Source: Oscillospiraceae bacterium (GTDB lineage Bacteria > Bacillota > Clostridia > Oscillospirales > Oscillospiraceae). Taken from it: 8,471 nucleotides of DNA. Of the stretch, positions 5,883 through 8,471 are shown one piece after another. The position numbers and the translations under genes are program-made. Position 1 is the first letter of the stretch. Each line of letters starts with the position of its first letter. The stretch covers positions 1 through 8,471 of the forward strand of contig JAAZCZ010000003.1 of assembly GCA_012513005.1 (NCBI GenBank), in the 5' to 3' direction. Below the pieces are notes generated by a model. It worked only from the letters and a program-made list of their open reading frames with translations, had not been told where the DNA came from and did no database searches.

Positions 5883-7386
5883 TGTGTTCTTCCCACTTCT
5901 CTGCTCTTTCAACTGCTCGCAGCCAATTCTTGTGTAGTTTTATTGCCTCCTGCTCAGACATTATAGGTGCAAAAATTCTCTCTGATTCTCTTAGTTTTCT
6001 GATATCAGAAATATCCTTCCACAGCCCTGCATGAAGCCCTGCAAAAAATGCAACACCTAGTGCGGTTGTCTCTACCATTTTTGGTCTGTCTATAGGAATT
6101 CTTAAAATATCGGACTGAAATTGCATAAGAAAATCGCTGACCGAGGCTCCGCCGTCCACCTTTAGTGAGCTTATTTTAGTTGCAGCATCGCTTGCCATTG
6201 TGTCGAGCAAATCTTTTACCTGATAAGCAATTCCTTCAAGTGTTGCCCTTGCTATGTGAGCTTTTGTGCTGCCGCGGGTTAAGCCCACCATTGTACCTCT
6301 GGCATACATATCCCACCTCGGCGCACCAAGACCCGTAAAGGCTGAGACAAAGTAAACTCCTCCGTTATCCTTAACGCTCATTGCAAGCTCCCCTGATTCA
6401 GCTGAGCTTGATATTAGACCCAGTTCGTCTCTTAGCCACTGAATTGATGAACCGGCGTTAAATATACTGCCCTCCACTGCATAGGTTGTCTTATCCTTAT
6501 ATGACCATGCTACGCTTGTGAGCAGCCCCGATGCGCTTCTGACACTTTCGCTGCCTGTGTTTACAAGAGCAAAGCATCCTGTTCCGAATGTGTTTTTAGC
6601 TTCACCGGGAAGAGTGCAGCCCTGACCTATAAGTGCTGCTGCCTGATCACCTGCACTGCCGCAAATTGGAATCCCTGCAAGCTTTTCTATTCCCAAAATC
6701 CCCTCTGCTACCCTGCCAAAGTCTCCCGATGACGGAACCGGCTGAGGGAGCATAGACATAGGTATCCCGAGTTCTCTGCACAACGTTTCATCCCATTCGA
6801 GTGTATCTATGTCAAAAAGCATTGTTCTTGAACAATTTGAGTAATCAGATACATGGCTTTTGCCTCCGGTTAAATTCCATATAAGCCATGTGTCGACTGT
6901 GCCGAATAATAGCTCTCCCTTTTCGGCTTTTTTCCTTGCTCCCGGAACATTATCAAGTATCCATTTTATTTTAGTGCCGGAAAAATAAGCATCTATAAGA
7001 AGACCCGTTTTATCACGCACATAAGAAGCAATACCCTTTGCACTTAAAGCATCACAAATAGATGCTGTTCGCCTGCACTGCCACACAATTGCGTTATAGA
7101 CAGGCTTGCCTGTATTTTTGTCCCAGACAATAGTTGTTTCCCTTTGGTTAGTGACACCTATTCCGAGAATATCTCCGGCATCAAGCCCGCTTTTGTCGAA
7201 GGCTTCCGACATGGCTATTATCTGCGTAGATAATATATCAAACGGGTCATGCTCAACCCAACCGGGTTTTGGATAGTGCTGCGTAAAACTAAGCTGCCCG
7301 CTTGAGACTACTTTGCCCTCTAAGTTAATTATTATTGCGCGAGAGCTCGTTGTGCCCTGATCCAGTGCTATAATGTTTCCGTTCAT
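5875..7386 (-). CDS. glpK: Glycerol kinase
   Basis: This cytoplasmic FGGY-family kinase makes sn-glycerol 3-phosphate from glycerol and ATP. The length of 503 residues is typical. Visible landmarks are the phosphate-binding DQGTTSSR (9-16), GWVEHDP (42-48), NQRET (80-84) with the Arg and Glu that hold glycerol, the glycerol-contact Tyr134 in DAYFSG, GSAGDQ (243-248) with the catalytic base Asp247, the ATP-site FGTG (267-270), GSSIQWLRDEL (312-322), and DGGAS (411-415). In bacilli and enterococci, HPr phosphorylates a His in the loop before GxAGDQ; here that loop (about 224-242) has no His, so PTS control of that kind is not expected. No glpF or glpD is in the window. The gene is first in block A, reads away from the lipase-like gene, and overlaps the Nudix gene by 8 nt. 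The ribosome site before the ATG is weak (GCGAG). Identification is very secure. Confidence 0.97.
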   Translation of the reverse strand: MNGNIIALDQGTTSSRAIIINLEGKVVSSGQLSFTQHYPKPGWVEHDPFDILSTQIIAMSEAFDKSGLDAGDILGIGVTNQRETTIVWDKNTGKPVYNAIVWQCRRTASICDALSAKGIASYVRDKTGLLIDAYFSGTKIKWILDNVPGARKKAEKGELLFGTVDTWLIWNLTGGKSHVSDYSNCSRTMLFDIDTLEWDETLCRELGIPMSMLPQPVPSSGDFGRVAEGILGIEKLAGIPICGSAGDQAAALIGQGCTLPGEAKNTFGTGCFALVNTGSESVRSASGLLTSVAWSYKDKTTYAVEGSIFNAGSSIQWLRDELGLISSSAESGELAMSVKDNGGVYFVSAFTGLGAPRWDMYARGTMVGLTRGSTKAHIARATLEGIAYQVKDLLDTMASDAATKISSLKVDGGASVSDFLMQFQSDILRIPIDRPKMVETTALGVAFFAGLHAGLWKDISDIRKLRESERIFAPIMSEQEAIKLHKNWLRAVERAEKWEEHNG

Positions 7387-7418
7387 AACTAATTACTCGC
7401 TTTCTGTAGTGTGGCTTG

Positions 7419-7447
7419 TTGACAAAAAACATAATAATATGTAGAAT
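7419..7447 (+). promoter_or_regulatory. Strong sigma-A type promoter for the alpha/beta hydrolase gene
   Basis: A perfect TTGACA (7419-7424) is followed by a 17-nt AT-rich spacer and TAGAAT (7442-7447), a five of six match to TATAAT. Transcription would start near 7454, leaving a leader of about 30 nt before the ATG at 7486. The promoter itself shows no need of an activator. Confidence 0.78.
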
Positions 7448-7456
7448 TGATGACAA
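7428..7456 (-). promoter_or_regulatory. Possible glpK promoter facing the hydrolase promoter
   Basis: On the minus strand TTGTCA (7456-7451, five of six to TTGACA) lies 17 nt before TATGTT (7433-7428, four of six); TATTAT at 7436-7431 is a better -10 but only 14 nt away. If either is real, this promoter occupies the same DNA as the plus-strand promoter, so the two would compete. The evidence is weak. Confidence 0.3.
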
Positions 7457-7471
7457 CATAATACCATAATC

Positions 7472-7477
7472 GGAGGT
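7472..7477 (+). promoter_or_regulatory. GGAGGT ribosome binding site of the hydrolase gene
   Basis: GGAGGT sits 8 nt before the ATG at 7486. It fixes that start and predicts efficient translation, in contrast to the weak site of the divergent glpK gene. Confidence 0.8.
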
Positions 7478-7485
7478 CGTTTTAA

Positions 7486-8439
7486 ATGCCTTTAATAGAT
7501 GAAAATAACTTTACTTTTTTATCAGCTGATCAACATACACAGATTCATGTGCGTGAATGGGTTCCCGACTGCGATATTAACGGCGTAGTTCAGATTAGTC
7601 ACGGAATTAATGAATATGTTGGCAGGTATGCGGATTTTGCAAACTTCCTTGCTTCACGTGGCTTTGTGGTTGTCGGAAATGACCACTTGGGGCATGGGCA
7701 AAGCGTTATGTCTAAAGATGACCTCGGCTTTTTTGACTATACCGGAGGCTGGCAAAAGGCTGTTACCGATATTGAGACACTCAGAAGTATAACAGCTAAA
7801 AAGTATCCCGACTGTCCGTATTTTATTCTGGGACATTCTATGGGCAGCTTTATGCTCCGCTCATATATGATAAGATACCCAAATGCACCAATTGACGGTG
7901 TAATTCTCTCCGGAACCGGGCAGATGCCGAGTGCCTTGATAACAGCTGGAAAGGCGATGTGTGCCACTGTACTACATAGAGAGGGCTCAAGATACCGTTC
8001 AAAGATAATCACCAAAATGATTTTCGGATCATATAACAAAAAGTTTGCTCCCAACAGAACAGCTGTTGACTGGATTTCAAGGGATGAGGCTGTAGTTGAC
8101 AAGTATGTTTCTGATCCTTTGTGCACATTTATTCCCTGCGTTTCAATGCTTCACGAAATGTTAAAAGGCATTACATACATGAGTGACAGTGCAAAGCTTG
8201 AACACATGAACAAGGACTTACATGTGCTGTTTTTAAGCGGTTTAGATGACCCTGTGGGTGATTTTGGTAAGGGCGTAATTAAAGCATACGGCAGCTTTGT
8301 AAGAGCAGGAATGGAAAAGATTGGTTATAAGCTTTATCCGGACGGCAGACACGAGATGATTAATGAGCTCAACAAGGCAGAAGTTTATAACGATGTATTA
8401 GACTGGCTGTTTCAGGTAATATATTCTGACGGATTTTAG
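7486..8439 (+). CDS. Alpha/beta hydrolase, lysophospholipase / monoacylglycerol lipase type
   Basis: This 317-residue protein belongs to the serine hydrolases of the Hydrolase_4 / PldB group (COG2267). The catalytic triad can be read directly: nucleophile Ser118 in GHSMG (116-120), acid Asp255 in SGLDDPVGD (251-259), and His289 in DGRHE (286-290). The oxyanion region is SHGINEYVGRY (38-48), followed by the family motif NDHLGHGQS (65-73). There is no signal peptide or membrane segment, so it should act in the cytoplasm or at the inner membrane face. Members cleave ester bonds of monoacylglycerols, lysophospholipids or other small esters; the exact substrate cannot be told. It has its own strong promoter and GGAGGT site and is read away from glpK. 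Because glycerol is a possible product of acylglycerol cleavage, the neighbour glycerol kinase is suggestive. The fold and triad are secure; the substrate is open. Confidence 0.92.
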   Translation: MPLIDENNFTFLSADQHTQIHVREWVPDCDINGVVQISHGINEYVGRYADFANFLASRGFVVVGNDHLGHGQSVMSKDDLGFFDYTGGWQKAVTDIETLRSITAKKYPDCPYFILGHSMGSFMLRSYMIRYPNAPIDGVILSGTGQMPSALITAGKAMCATVLHREGSRYRSKIITKMIFGSYNKKFAPNRTAVDWISRDEAVVDKYVSDPLCTFIPCVSMLHEMLKGITYMSDSAKLEHMNKDLHVLFLSGLDDPVGDFGKGVIKAYGSFVRAGMEKIGYKLYPDGRHEMINELNKAEVYNDVLDWLFQVIYSDGF

Positions 8440-8471
8440 TTATACAAATAAAAAGCTTTGGGGCGCTCGAA

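Noticed and set aside
5883..5912. Longer Nudix protein starting at TTG 5912
   Set aside because: It would overlap glpK by 38 nt and lacks a ribosome site; the ATG at 5882 with an 8-nt overlap is the ordinary coupled start.
7737..8126. 129-codon minus-strand open frame inside the hydrolase gene
   Set aside because: It is antisense to the catalytic part of a conserved enzyme and shows no motif or ribosome site; it is a shadow frame.
8440..8471. Possible terminator or new gene after the hydrolase
   Set aside because: AAAGCTTT and a GC-rich tail are visible, but the window ends before a full stem and T run or a start codon can be judged.

Overview
The window looks like chromosomal DNA of a low-to-mid GC Gram-positive anaerobe, most likely a member of the Clostridia (Bacillota). 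The evidence is the moderately AT-rich composition, AGGAGG/GGAGGT-type ribosome binding sites, TTG and GTG starts placed behind such sites, and protein types familiar from clostridial genomes (a DUF1015 protein of the ADILLP type, a COG4112-like Nudix protein, NAGPA-type phosphodiester glycosidases). I cannot name a genus. I see no tRNA, rRNA, CRISPR array, phage or insertion-sequence signature.

Layout: a short divergent promoter region (about 7387-7485) separates a plus-strand alpha/beta hydrolase of the lysophospholipase / monoacylglycerol lipase type (7486-8439) from a long minus-strand series. Minus-strand block A, in transcription order, is glpK (glycerol kinase), a Nudix-like protein, a DUF1015 protein and a membrane-anchored phosphodiester glycosidase (copy A). 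The first three are joined by 8-nt and 4-nt overlaps, and copy A follows after 37 nt. A stem-loop at about 2874-2903 probably ends block A. A new promoter with an extended -10 element at about 2834-2842 then starts block B: a small single-pass membrane protein, a second phosphodiester glycosidase (copy B), and a polytopic membrane protein with the Lgt (prolipoprotein diacylglyceryl transferase) fold. Block B is also tightly packed, with a 9-nt gap and then a 4-nt overlap.

The most notable points are two. First, the two glycosidases align over 376 residues without a gap at roughly 70% identity (my hand count) yet sit in separate transcription units. Second, the Lgt-like protein has lost most of the residues known to be needed in true Lgt and carries about two extra C-terminal membrane segments. 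Copy B and the Lgt-like gene overlap by ATGA, so they are probably translated together.

A possible common theme is glycerol, glycerolipids and phosphodiester-linked sugars at the outer face of the membrane. Glycerol kinase would feed on glycerol, the hydrolase could release glycerol from acylglycerols, the anchored glycosidases would act on extracytoplasmic sugar phosphodiesters, and the Lgt-like protein belongs to a family that handles phosphatidylglycerol. This link is inference from gene order and family knowledge, not something the sequence proves.
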